Assembly: GCA_036557405.1 (NCBI GenBank)
Contig: DATBHO010000073.1
Coordinates: 1-9,260 of the forward strand
Length of the DNA stretch: 9,260 bases
Direction of reading: 5' to 3'
From: TA-21 sp036557405
GTDB taxonomy: Archaea; Thermoproteota; Nitrososphaeria; Nitrososphaerales; Nitrososphaeraceae
Positions 1 to 6,106 of this stretch are shown piece by piece; the first letter of the stretch is position 1; every line of letters begins with the position of its first letter. The notes beneath the pieces were generated by a model that did not search any database, was not told where the DNA came from, and saw only the letters and a program-made list of their open reading frames with translations. Both the position numbers and the translations under genes were made by a program.

Positions 1-55
1 AAAATCGGTAAATGAGGGATCTAGAATCGTAATTTTCCAGGTACAATGATGGGAT

Positions 56-271
56 ATGGATGCATCAGAACGCCTTCAAGCTTTGTGTAGTGATAAAAAT
101 GGAAAGATCACAAGATATCCTGAAAGCCTGCGGATGTTGGATGATGGTGTGGAGCACTATTTTGTAGAAGTAACTTCTAAAGAAGGAATTCAATATGGAT
201 TACAAGCATATGGCCTCGAGGCAATAGAACTGTACAAGGAAACAATGAGAGCTGTTGGGAGGGATACTTGA
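56..271 (+). CDS. Small hypothetical protein, 71 aa
   Basis: I do not recognise this protein. It is soluble and charged, with no signal peptide or membrane segment. A cysteine lies at residue 11, a central stretch looks like a short beta-rich fold (HYFVEVTS, then IQYGLQAYG), and the end is helical (AIELYKETMRAVG). ATG 56 is the only reasonable start, because an in-frame TGA lies just upstream at 47-49. GATGGG a few bases before the start is only a weak ribosome-binding site, and no clear TATA box fits. The gene converges on msrB with a 27-base gap. Codon use looks like the neighbouring genes, so I consider it real, but its function is unknown. Confidence 0.6.
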   Translation: MDASERLQALCSDKNGKITRYPESLRMLDDGVEHYFVEVTSKEGIQYGLQAYGLEAIELYKETMRAVGRDT

Positions 272-298
272 TAACATAAAATAACCTTTCTAAGTTGC

Positions 299-727
299 TT
301 ATTTTACCTTATCCTCACCATTTTCTTTTACTAATTTTAGAGAAATAGAATTAATACAGTACCGTTTATTCGTGGGATAGGGCCCATCATCGAAAACATG
401 TCCAAGATGTGATCCACATTTTTTACAGTTGATTTCTATCCTTTTCATTCCAAAACTATTATCTACAATATATTCTACGTTGCTTTGGTTGATTGGAGCA
501 TAAAAGCTTGGCCAACCCGTACCAGAATCAAACTTTGTTTCTGAGTTAAATAGCTCATTTCCACAGCATACACATTTGTAAATTCCCTTATCTTTTGAAT
601 AATAGTATTCTCCTGAAAATGGCATTTCTGTTCCTTTATTGCGACAAACTTCATATTGTTCCCGTGTAAGTTTATTTTTCCAATCTTCATCTGAAGTCTT
701 CTCTACATTCATATCATTATCAGACAT
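299..727 (-). CDS. msrB: Peptide-methionine (R)-S-oxide reductase MsrB
   Basis: MsrB reduces the R form of methionine sulfoxide in oxidised proteins back to methionine, using thioredoxin-type electrons in the cytoplasm. The whole SelR fold is present. Numbered from the ATG at 727, it opens with LTREQYEV and KGTEMPFSGEYY. The structural zinc site is C52/C55 (CVCC) and C101/C104 (CKKC). GTGWPSF lies at 69-75 and HLGHVFDDGP follows the second zinc pair. The catalytic cysteine is C124 in RYCINS. No clear resolving cysteine is seen near the GTGWPSF loop. Its 142 residues suit a single-domain MsrB. A GTG at 742 would add five residues, but the TATA-like TTTTTATATC at 748-757 sits about 26 bases ahead of the ATG, which favours a leaderless start at 727. 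It is monocistronic and convergent with the 71-aa gene. Confidence 0.95.
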   Translation of the reverse strand: MSDNDMNVEKTSDEDWKNKLTREQYEVCRNKGTEMPFSGEYYYSKDKGIYKCVCCGNELFNSETKFDSGTGWPSFYAPINQSNVEYIVDNSFGMKRIEINCKKCGSHLGHVFDDGPYPTNKRYCINSISLKLVKENGEDKVK

Positions 728-747
728 ATCACTTCTTAACACCTATC

Positions 748-757
748 GATATAAAAA
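748..757 (-). promoter_or_regulatory. TATA box for msrB
   Basis: On the minus strand this reads TTTTTATATC, centred about 26 bases upstream of the msrB ATG at 727. That is the usual archaeal distance from TATA to transcription start, and it is the main reason for preferring the leaderless ATG over the GTG at 742. Confidence 0.5.
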
Positions 758-862
758 ATAACTGCAAAATTAAGACACATTAAGCATTTTGGTGCCATGG
801 ATCTAATACTGTATTGTTTGCCTCTCAATAAGCGCTCCTGATTTATTAATTGCTTATGCTAA

Positions 863-885
863 TCACAATGAAAAAATGATTGTGA
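863..885. repeat. Inverted repeat just upstream of the tRNA promoter
   Basis: TCACAAT (863-869) and its exact complement ATTGTGA (879-885) are separated by nine A-rich bases. The right arm ends two bases before the TATA box of tRNA-Ala, where the BRE element would lie. It could be a protein-binding site or chance in AT-rich DNA. Confidence 0.4.
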
Positions 886-887
886 CA

Positions 888-895
888 TTTTATAT
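888..895 (+). promoter_or_regulatory. TATA box of tRNA-Ala
   Basis: TTTTATAT is centred about 28 bases before the first base of the tRNA, the normal position for an archaeal tRNA promoter. Confidence 0.65.
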
Positions 896-919
896 CGGGG
901 ATTTGCATCATCACTCTCG

Positions 920-992
920 GGGCTGGTAGTTCAGTGGTACGAATGTTTGCTTCGCAAGCAAAAGGTCATGGGTTCAAATCCCATCCAGTCCA
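920..992 (+). tRNA. tRNA-Ala (anticodon CGC)
   Basis: A full 73-base cloverleaf folds by eye. The acceptor stem GGGCTGG (920-926) pairs with CCAGTCC (985-991), including the G3-U70 wobble that is the main alanine identity signal. The D stem is GTTC/GAAT. The anticodon stem TTTGC/GCAAA encloses loop TTCGCAA, giving anticodon CGC for GCG codons. The T stem ATGGG/CCCAT encloses TTCAAAT. The discriminator is A992 and CCA is not encoded. There is no intron. The 3' end is the attachment site of the element to the right: 971-993 recurs at 6317-6339, so the present 3' end may have been supplied by the element without loss of tRNA function. Confidence 0.96.
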
Positions 993-993
993 T
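971..993 (+). repeat. attL: left 23-base attachment repeat inside tRNA-Ala
   Basis: The sequence runs from the start of the T arm (GGTTCAAATC) through the discriminator base plus one T. It matches 6317-6339 at all 23 positions and in the same orientation, then diverges on both sides (G970 against A6316, T994 against A6340). This is the expected signature of tyrosine-recombinase integration at a tRNA 3' end. Confidence 0.88.
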
Positions 994-1050
994 TAAGTAA
1001 TTGGGTTCATTAACATGTTCGTATTATGTATAAATGGAGTGTAAAAAACG

Positions 1051-1842
1051 ATGCCGGTCAAATTATCAACAACGATAAGCAAAATTGAGTCACTTTCTAA
1101 TAAGGTAAATTCCGCACTGATTTCAGAACTTTGCGATTACATGAAAAATACTGGCTTATCTGAGAGTCATATTAACAATACTCTTAAGACGAATATGCTT
1201 TTTTCCAAATTTTTAGGAGCTCTATCGTTTTATGATATAAAAAAGAAAGAGCAGATAATAAATTTCTTAAATTCAAAAATCAAGAATCTAGACGTTGACC
1301 CAGAAAAAAAGTGGATAACTACTTGGAAAGGTTATCTTGGAGATATCAAATACTTGTTTAGGTGGCTATACAATTACAAAAATAAAGAAGAATCCGAGCT
1401 CGAACAGGTGACAGATTGGGAGACGCCATCATTTGCGAAAATCAAGAAAAAGAAAACTAAAAGACTCAGCCCTTACCTGGAAAGTGAAATTTGGGATCGG
1501 GAGGAACTTGAGCTAATTATAAAATACGAAAAGTTTAGACGTAACAAGGCTATATTAGCAATGATGTGGGACCTTGATGCGAGGATCCACGAGATTACTT
1601 TGCTCAAAGTTAAGCACACAAGATTAAAAGAGAGATATGGAGGAGAAATACCGCATCAAGCAAAAACGGGTAGCGGGCCCGTTCTCCTGACTTTTTCGTT
1701 TCCCTATGTTCGGGATTGGTTAAGCGAGCACCCTTTTAGAAATGAACCAGAATCTAGACTATTTTGCAACCTTTACAATGGAGGCCAAATTAGGCCTGAT
1801 GCTTTTTTCCGCGCTCAAATCGGTAAGCCCTGGGAAGTTTGA
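1051..1842 (+). CDS. Tyrosine recombinase (integrase), C-terminally truncated
   Basis: This is an archaeal-type phage integrase family protein that would have cut and joined DNA at the tRNA attachment site. Residues about 15-115 form the helical core-binding domain, followed by a lysine-rich linker (KIKKKKTKRL). The catalytic domain begins near 140, with the first catalytic arginine R178 in DARIHEITLLK and the hairpin lysine K205 in AKTGSG. The HxxR motif, the later H/W and the nucleophilic tyrosine are all missing. After IRPDAF the reading frame runs into about ten unrelated residues and stops, and none of these motifs appears in any frame nearby. At 263 aa it lacks roughly the last 80-100 residues. 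It is therefore almost certainly inactive alone. A TATA-like stretch (GTATAAATG, near 1028-1036) allows a nearly leaderless start. It begins 58 bases after the tRNA, as expected for the element's own integrase. Confidence 0.8.
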   Translation: MPVKLSTTISKIESLSNKVNSALISELCDYMKNTGLSESHINNTLKTNMLFSKFLGALSFYDIKKKEQIINFLNSKIKNLDVDPEKKWITTWKGYLGDIKYLFRWLYNYKNKEESELEQVTDWETPSFAKIKKKKTKRLSPYLESEIWDREELELIIKYEKFRRNKAILAMMWDLDARIHEITLLKVKHTRLKERYGGEIPHQAKTGSGPVLLTFSFPYVRDWLSEHPFRNEPESRLFCNLYNGGQIRPDAFFRAQIGKPWEV

Positions 1843-1874
1843 TTAAAGCCAAGGTTCTAAGAGATAGTATCTAA

Positions 1875-2060
1875 ATGGGATTCTTAATAATCGTGGCTTA
1901 TTCTTCTAGCATCATAACGATAATAATAGGAATTGCAATTCTTCTTACAGCCCAATCTCCAGATACTGCTTCGGTTGGTATTGCTGTCATAATTGTTGGG
2001 TTTATCGCTATTTTGATTTTTAGAAAAAGCGGTCAAGCGGTGAGAATAAAAAGGAATTAA
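1875..2060 (+). CDS. Small two-helix membrane protein, 61 aa
   Basis: I do not recognise this family. The chain is almost wholly hydrophobic: a first membrane helix at about 4-25 (rich in Ile, Leu and Val), a short polar turn at QSPDTAS, and a second helix at about 33-50. It ends in a basic tail (RKSGQAVRIKRN). By the positive-inside rule both ends would face the cytoplasm. It starts 32 bases after the integrase stop and precedes the DUF5661 gene on the same strand, so it may share a transcript. Similar tiny membrane proteins are common cargo in archaeal elements. No function can be assigned. Confidence 0.6.
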   Translation: MGFLIIVAYSSSIITIIIGIAILLTAQSPDTASVGIAVIIVGFIAILIFRKSGQAVRIKRN

Positions 2061-2121
2061 CCCGTCTTCCGATAGTCGAGGGAAAGTAAAAATAGTCAGA
2101 AACGCTCCTTATACAATCGAT

Positions 2122-2394
2122 TTGGTAGGTTCCAAACATTTTACCATAGAAGAGGCGAAGAGAATCGGCGAAGCATTAGGTGTTGACTGGAGTAAGTTCG
2201 ATGTAGAACAATTTAGAATGGGGCTTGATGTTGAGTTAGAACATGGAATTCGGGATCTTCAAACAAATGTTACTCATGACAATGAGATCATTACTGGCAA
2301 GATTGCACTTGCGCACCTGATTGAATTTCCTGATTATTATGCGAGATTAGAAAAGATGGAGAAAGAAGCAAAAGAATTTCATAATAAGAAATGA
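2122..2394 (+). CDS. DUF5661 family protein, 90 aa
   Basis: The protein matches my memory of the DUF5661 family, small soluble proteins of unknown function found in bacteria, archaea and mobile DNA. Family-like stretches are FTIEEAKRIGEALGVDWSKF, then FRMGLDVELEHG, TNVTHDN, and TGKIALAHLIEFPDYY with a helical, charged end. The conserved ELEHG, ALAHL and FPDYY positions are all present, so the gene looks intact. The start is TTG 2122: no ATG or GTG lies between the previous stop and the conserved region, and a TATA-like GTAAAAATAG near 2086-2095 would fit a short-leader or leaderless start. A 48-aa membrane protein starts seven bases after its stop. Confidence 0.75.
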   Translation: MVGSKHFTIEEAKRIGEALGVDWSKFDVEQFRMGLDVELEHGIRDLQTNVTHDNEIITGKIALAHLIEFPDYYARLEKMEKEAKEFHNKK

Positions 2395-2401
2395 AATTGA
2401 A

Positions 2402-2548
2402 ATGACACGCCTCGACTTATCCAGGTCCACTATTCTGACGCTGAGCTTGATGGCCAGTGCCCTCATTATCGGCCTTGCTATCTTAGCAAGTAAAATGAAT
2501 CAAAGAACAATTACGGCCCTATTGGTAGCCACAGTGATATTGAAATAA
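2402..2548 (+). CDS. Tiny membrane protein, 48 aa
   Basis: This is an open frame from ATG 2402 to TAA 2546-2548. Nine polar or basic residues (MTRLDLSRS) lead into a strong membrane helix at about 10-30 (LTLSLMASALIIGLAILAS). A basic loop (KMNQR) and a second short hydrophobic stretch (TITALLVATVIL) follow. It starts only seven bases after the DUF5661 stop, so the two are probably co-transcribed. Its base composition is visibly richer in G and C than the neighbouring genes, which hints at a separate origin. No ribosome-binding site stands out. It resembles the 61-aa membrane protein in design but not in sequence. The function is unknown. Confidence 0.5.
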   Translation: MTRLDLSRSTILTLSLMASALIIGLAILASKMNQRTITALLVATVILK

Positions 2549-2683
2549 AGAAATGCTGAAAAATATGAGACATGCTAATTAGTCAGCTGTTGTTACTGGC
2601 TAAGGGTCACTAGTAATTTTGATAGTAAAGATTCTAAGTTAATAAAGACTCACAATTCTTTTTTATTTAAACTTATTATCTAA

Positions 2684-2869
2684 TTTACGGCTGAAATACC
2701 TTCATTTTTCAATAAGCCAGACTTTCTTAGCGTCCTTCTTCCAGAATATATTGGAGTCATCCTTGGGATTGCATTCCTTTCAACAGTTGAAGAATTTTCC
2801 TTAATGACAAAACATGGATTTATTATACAAAAGAAGGTTTATCTTCGCAAAGTGACAAGGCACAAATGA
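2684..2869 (+). pseudogene. Start-less reading frame, possible membrane-protein remnant
   Basis: Between a TAA at 2681-2683 and a TGA at 2867-2869 lies an open frame of 61 codons with protein-like composition: a polar start (KPDFLSV), a hydrophobic stretch (YIGVILGIAFLSTV), then a basic tail (IIQKKVYLRKVTRHK). It has no ATG, GTG or TTG before the ATG about 18 codons from its end. That suggests the 3' end of a lost gene rather than a working one. The surrounding gap (2549-2970) holds nothing else I can support, apart from an 18-codon frame whose ATG overlaps the TGA at 2866-2869. Confidence 0.3.
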
Positions 2870-2970
2870 CTCAACTAGAATGCAAATTATGCGAAATCCT
2901 GTACCAAATGATTGGCTGGTAGTAACATATTAATTCACGGCGAATTTTAGTTTTGTCTCTTCTTAGCACA

Positions 2971-3387
2971 TTACCGCAAGATGTCTCCACTATTTGTAGA
3001 GGTATTATTACCTTCTGTGGTAGCGCCCCCTACAACAGGTTTACCGCCCTGTAAAACGGTCATGTTATTGCTACCACCTATATTTTCACCTGTGGTAATA
3101 CCGACTTTCGCCTTATTTATTGCGTCCTTAAGAGTAGGGGGTATATTACTGGTTCCCATTGAGGCCTCCTGAACACAGCGCCAGGTTTTACCATCCTTAT
3201 TTAGCGTACACTTAAAGCTAGGATTATCCCCAGTCTCTGAGTCAAATACAGTACAATGCACAGTCTTTTTACTAGTACCTGAACAACTAGTTGTAACAGT
3301 CGCGAATATGACATTAGCAGATGAACTATAAATTGCTGCAACAAATATGGCTGATATAGCGACAAACATCAAAAATTTAATATTCAT
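2971..3387 (-). CDS. Secreted four-cysteine protein, 138 aa
   Basis: I do not recognise this family. Numbered from ATG 3387, residues 1-29 form a clear signal peptide (MNIKFLMFVAISAIFVAAIY and onward) with likely cleavage after VIFA. The mature part has four cysteines (C35, C45, C60, C71), enough for two disulfides. The motifs KTVHCTVFD, FKCTLNKDGKTWRCVQ and a Gly/Asn/Thr-rich C-terminus indicate a small extracytoplasmic domain with a flexible tail. A GTG at 3402 would add five residues, but ATG 3387 lies about 28 bases after a TATA-like TTAATAG near 3411-3420 and starts directly with the signal peptide. It points opposite to the integrase-side genes and is monocistronic. It could be an adhesion or envelope protein; nothing in the sequence decides this. 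Confidence 0.65.
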   Translation of the reverse strand: MNIKFLMFVAISAIFVAAIYSSSANVIFATVTTSCSGTSKKTVHCTVFDSETGDNPSFKCTLNKDGKTWRCVQEASMGTSNIPPTLKDAINKAKVGITTGENIGGSNNMTVLQGGKPVVGGATTEGNNTSTNSGDILR

Positions 3388-3461
3388 GTTTGGTGAGTGC
3401 ACGAACGAATTCTATTAAGCGTTGATTAACTTTGTTCAGTAACCATACTACGTTTTTTAAT

Positions 3462-3808
3462 TTACTTTATTGATATCCTATTAGGTTCAAACAAAGTCCG
3501 TCTAATAAATAAAATAAAAAAACGAATGTTTATGTCCCAAGGTAATTTGATGGGCATATTCAATTCAAGTGAATGCAGATGATACCCAATACAAAAAAGT
3601 GGCTTTTCGTCTTTGGTTAAAAGATAGTCATCAATTTTTTTTGAAATTTTTCATGAATTATTTTACGGTTATTTTCATTATCTAAGAAATGCTCATCATG
3701 GAATATGCATTTGTCGGATTCTGATTGCCCCTCGTTGTCACATTCGAATTCTATATCTTTTTGCAAGTCAAAATTCCAATATTCTGATTCAAATGAACAT
3801 CTATCCAA
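3462..3808 (-). pseudogene. Frameshifted N-terminal part of a pentapeptide-repeat-type protein
   Basis: The first frame runs from TTG 3808 to a stop at 3617-3619 (63 aa) and contains a cysteine-rich module ending CIFHDEHFLDNENN. This resembles the N-terminal module of archaeal pentapeptide-repeat proteins. Those usually continue with a helix and then a KPLFCIGYHL-like motif. That motif is present here in the next frame (minus strand, about 3605-3578), reached by a one-base backward shift in a run of eight A's at about 3635-3642. The second frame gives KKIDDYLLTKDEKPLFCIGY and runs to a stop at 3462-3464. The long repeat region expected afterwards is absent. AGGAG at 3815-3819, six bases before the TTG, is a good ribosome-binding site, so translation of the first part is plausible. 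Either the gene is broken or the A-run allows slippage. Confidence 0.55.
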
Positions 3809-3945
3809 GTTCCTCTCCTATTTGCTATTATGAATAACCATCGTAATAAACTACTACTCATCTCTTAGGAGCGCCAATCCATAAATTAACTGACTTCATA
3901 TCTTGTATCGTGTTTCATTATTCACCGGCAATAGTCACAGAAATA

Positions 3946-3970
3946 GTGTCGAGTTTGAGTCACAAAGGAC
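3946..3970 (+). repeat. Dispersed repeat, degenerate copy
   Basis: GTGTCGAGTTTGAGTCACAA matches the copy at 4094 with several substitutions. The spacing of GTC...TTGAxTC is kept. Confidence 0.4.
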
Positions 3971-4052
3971 GGGTACCCATTTAGTTTGTTCGCATATTTT
4001 AAGGAAAAGCCTAAAGCTAACCAGGTTGCTGATTAAAATAAAATCCTCACTA

Positions 4053-4072
4053 TAGCACTAATATCGTCACGC
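4053..4072 (+). repeat. Companion box, copy 1
   Basis: TAGCACTAATATCGTCACGC matches 5388-5407 at 17 of 20 positions, and all three differences are transitions. It lies 21 bases before a dispersed-repeat copy. Confidence 0.5.
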
Positions 4073-4093
4073 ATCCCTCTGGGCCCAAAAATC

Positions 4094-4120
4094 GTGTCAA
4101 ATTTGATTCAGAAACGACCA
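4094..4120 (+). repeat. Dispersed repeat, best copy
   Basis: The core GTCAAATTTGATTC (4096-4109) contains the perfect 10-base palindrome TCAAATTTGA. The right flank is AGAAACGACCA. The same 14-base core pattern occurs at 5286-5299 and 6243-6256, all in the same orientation. Confidence 0.5.
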
Positions 4121-4244
4121 GCCCCATGCCTCTAGTAGTTGTCTAATTGGATTCACTTCAAATAAGGCGCACATGCTAAATTAACAAAGTATTACCTACG
4201 AATGGAACAATATTTTAATAGTAGTACTAACGAAGGAAGCTGGA

Positions 4245-4730
4245 ATGCTAAAAAGTGTCAATTCCAGAACAATCTTATTGTTATTGTTAATTTTGATTTC
4301 ATTTTCATTTTCAATACTTGGCTACCTACCTGAAGCTAAAGGTTACACAAGAGTTGATGATACAAGTAGTGTGAGTGGTTCCATTACTTGTCCTACAGGT
4401 GAGCAACATGAAGGAGCTATCTCTATTTCGTCAACCTCTTCTCCATCTATGAGTGGCTATTATGACATTGTTACTGCGACAAATGGTGGTAGTGCATTAA
4501 AATCTGGTGTTTTTGATTACGTCAAGATAAACTCCTCCGGTGAATTTATCCTCAAGGGCAAAGAAATTCGTGATGATATCTGCGGTGGTTTGACTAATGT
4601 ATCTTCTGTACCCATTGAAATAACAGGACAATGTGTTTTAAATCAGGGCAGCGAACCACCAACCATAGTAAAATTTAAGGCGGCTAATGGAGAAAAAGCA
4701 GATTTTCCTTCTGGACCGAACTGCAGTTAA
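4245..4730 (+). CDS. Secreted four-cysteine protein, 161 aa
   Basis: I do not recognise this family. A basic start (MLKSVNSR) and a long Leu/Ile core at about 9-28 (TILLLLLILISFSFSILGYL) form a signal peptide with likely cleavage around AKGY. The mature part is Ser/Thr/Gly-rich with probable beta structure (SGVFDYVKINSSGEFILKGK, VPIEITGQCVL) and four cysteines: C49, C113, C130 and C160. The last cysteine is next to the C-terminus. It is unrelated in sequence to the other secreted protein in the element, though both have four cysteines. ATG 4245 is preceded by GAAGGA and, about 29 bases up, by a TATA-like TTTTAATAG. It is likely an extracytoplasmic or cell-surface protein. Confidence 0.7.
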   Translation: MLKSVNSRTILLLLLILISFSFSILGYLPEAKGYTRVDDTSSVSGSITCPTGEQHEGAISISSTSSPSMSGYYDIVTATNGGSALKSGVFDYVKINSSGEFILKGKEIRDDICGGLTNVSSVPIEITGQCVLNQGSEPPTIVKFKAANGEKADFPSGPNCS

Positions 4731-5077
4731 CTGCATTGCCATTACTATATCTGGAATCCAAGAAAATATAATTGTCCTAGATAATACATCAGAGTTCATG
4801 TGAATAAATAGTAAAATTTTGTCTTTGAAATTGAACCTTAGATTAGTAACCTAAATTCATAAAAGCTATTTCCTCTTTAACAGGGATATATTAAATAAGT
4901 TATCGTCCTATGTTAACACTACCATCTGTGTTATAAATAAAGGCATAGAAGTTGAACTCGTCGATAGGTTCTTATGAGCATGTTAATAATACTAATTGTG
5001 AACAATAAGAAGCCAAATCGTTTACTTAAATCGTCATACCAACAAAAGCGGCAACTGGACCATAGGATGTTCACTAA
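4731..5077. other. Gene-poor stretch
   Basis: No convincing gene is seen. The only frame worth naming is a 35-codon one from ATG 4974 to TGA 5079-5081. Its stop overlaps the TTG start of the microprotein by four bases and could serve for translational coupling, but its sequence shows no motif. No dispersed-repeat copy was found here. Confidence 0.4.
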
Positions 5078-5245
5078 TTGAAGACATTACAATTTGTGAC
5101 CTCATTTATTCCTCAACCAAGGCAAAAGAGTAAATTCTGCGTGACATGTTCAAACGTGGCGACACAGATAGCATGCTTTGAGGTTGGAGACAATGTTTCA
5201 GTAATAGAAAAATATTGCGATGTTTGTATTGGCAATATTGGATAG
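5078..5245 (+). CDS. CxxC/CxxC zinc-binding-type microprotein, 55 aa
   Basis: This is an open frame from TTG 5078 to TAG 5243-5245, with an alternative GTG start at 5096 giving 49 aa. A polar, proline-containing lead (IPQPRQKSK) is followed by FCVTC (C21, C24), a middle stretch with C33 (TQIACFEVGDNVSVIEKY), then CDVC (C47, C50). Two CxxC pairs about 22 residues apart are a typical four-cysteine zinc site, and the sequence reads like the small zinc-finger proteins found in many thaumarchaeal genomes. It carries no other domain. AGGATG about 10 bases upstream may be a ribosome-binding site. The role is unknown; nucleic-acid or protein binding is a guess from the fold. I consider it more likely real than not because of the cysteine spacing. 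Confidence 0.55.
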   Translation: MKTLQFVTSFIPQPRQKSKFCVTCSNVATQIACFEVGDNVSVIEKYCDVCIGNIG

Positions 5246-5283
5246 AGCTTTAATTCTTTAATCCTGTTTTAAGTCTTAAAATC

Positions 5284-5311
5284 ATGTCAAAAATGATTCG
5301 CAACCCGCTGG
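5284..5311 (+). repeat. Dispersed repeat, third copy
   Basis: The core GTCAAAAATGATTC (5286-5299) differs from the 4096 copy at two positions, and the right flank GCAACCCGCTGG is similar in layout. Confidence 0.5.
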
Positions 5312-5387
5312 TTCCCCTGAATCCAGTTTACTAATAATAGAAGAAAATTTTCAAAGCTTAGTTCATTTCTGTATTGGAAATCCGCTT

Positions 5388-5407
5388 TTAGCACTGATAC
5401 CATCACG
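5388..5407 (+). repeat. Companion box, copy 2
   Basis: TAGCACTGATACCATCACGC is 17/20 identical to 4053-4072. Here it lies after, not before, the nearest dispersed-repeat core. Confidence 0.5.
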
Positions 5408-5596
5408 CCTCCTTTCCTAGTTTGAATCTATCATATCAAAGTAACGTATCATTGGTTTAATTACTGGTCCAAAATTTGTGTCAGGGAATTATTTGTACAA
5501 ATACTGATAATCAAGATTAATCACGGAAACAGGTTAGAATTTGGACATAAAGAGCCCTGCCGATTCATGAATTCTTATGACATTCTAAGTAAGCCG

Positions 5597-5670
5597 CTTT
5601 ATAGTATGTAGTACAGAAAACAGCAATCTAGGGCCTCAGGCAAATTGGTCTCTTGGATGATATAGGAGGT
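5597..5670 (+). promoter_or_regulatory. Promoter and ribosome-binding site of the response regulator
   Basis: A TATA-like CTTTATAG at 5597-5604 would start a transcript near 5625-5630. AGGAGGT at 5664-5670 is a near-perfect Shine-Dalgarno sequence ten bases before GTG 5681. A leadered mRNA with a strong ribosome-binding site contrasts with the leaderless look of most neighbours. Confidence 0.5.
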
Positions 5671-5680
5671 ATAAGAATCA

Positions 5681-6106
5681 GTGTCTTTGAATAACAGAAT
5701 TGTTAGTATTGTGGACGACGACCCAGGTACCACTCTATTTTTTCATGAAGTATTAAGAAGTATTCCAGGAATTAAAATATCTGCGTTTACAGATCCTATC
5801 GCCGCACTCGAGCATTTTCAAGTAAATGATTACGCCTACGTACTGATAATATGTGATTACAAAATGCCTGGTCTGAATGGCATGGAATTATTAAAAAGGA
5901 TTAAAGACTCAAATCGCTTCGTAAGAACGATACTAACGACTGCATTTGAAATAGATGATAACATAGATGATAATCTATTTCAAGATTATACTGAAAAGCG
6001 AGTCATAGATGGGTACCTTCAGAAGCCGATAACTGTACACCAGCTTATTAAAGAGGTAAATTTACAGTTAGACTCTTATGAAGCCCAGAAAAAATATCGT
6101 TCTTAA
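5681..6106 (+). CDS. Single-domain response regulator (receiver protein), 141 aa
   Basis: This is a stand-alone CheY-like receiver that would take a phosphate from a histidine kinase and pass the signal by protein contact; no output domain is attached. All key positions are present: the acidic pocket D12-D14 (IVDDDPG), phospho-acceptor D59 in CDYKMPGLNG, the switch threonines T86/T87 in TILTTAF, Y112, and K115 in YLQKPI. An acidic insert (EIDDNIDDNLFQDYTEKR) before the last strand matches the style of many Nitrososphaerales receivers. GTG 5681 is chosen because of the AGGAGGT sequence ten bases before it. No kinase lies in this window, so its partner must be elsewhere in the genome. It is the last gene before attR. 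Confidence 0.9.
   Translation: MSLNNRIVSIVDDDPGTTLFFHEVLRSIPGIKISAFTDPIAALEHFQVNDYAYVLIICDYKMPGLNGMELLKRIKDSNRFVRTILTTAFEIDDNIDDNLFQDYTEKRVIDGYLQKPITVHQLIKEVNLQLDSYEAQKKYRS

Larger units (their letters stand above)
3809..4244. other. Gene-free stretch with dispersed repeats
   Basis: No coding frame with protein-like content is visible on either strand. The stretch holds two copies of the dispersed repeat (one degenerate near 3946-3970, one good at 4094-4120), the companion box at 4053-4072, and at its right end a TATA-like ATTTTAATAG near 4211-4222 in front of the secreted-protein gene at 4245. Confidence 0.5.
5246..5680. other. Gene-free stretch with repeats and response-regulator promoter
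   Basis: No coding frame with protein-like content is seen. The stretch holds a dispersed-repeat copy (5284-5311), the second companion box (5388-5407), and the promoter and ribosome-binding site of the response regulator near its right end. Confidence 0.5.

Noticed and set aside
475..690. 71-codon minus-strand frame
   Set aside because: It lies fully inside msrB in another frame of the same strand; it is a shadow.
1051..1842. SSV-type integrase split by integration
   Set aside because: In that type the attachment site lies inside the integrase gene. Here the att repeat ends 57 bases before the gene, and no C-terminal integrase fragment is found at attR.
2866..2922. 18-codon frame with a CxxC motif
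   Set aside because: It is too short to support from sequence alone.
2981..3172. 63-codon plus-strand frame
   Set aside because: It is antisense to the secreted protein gene, whose signal peptide and cysteines are convincing.
4974..5081. 35-codon plus-strand frame overlapping the microprotein start
   Set aside because: It has no motif and only a weak GATAGG ribosome-binding site. It is kept as a note on possible translational coupling, not as a gene.
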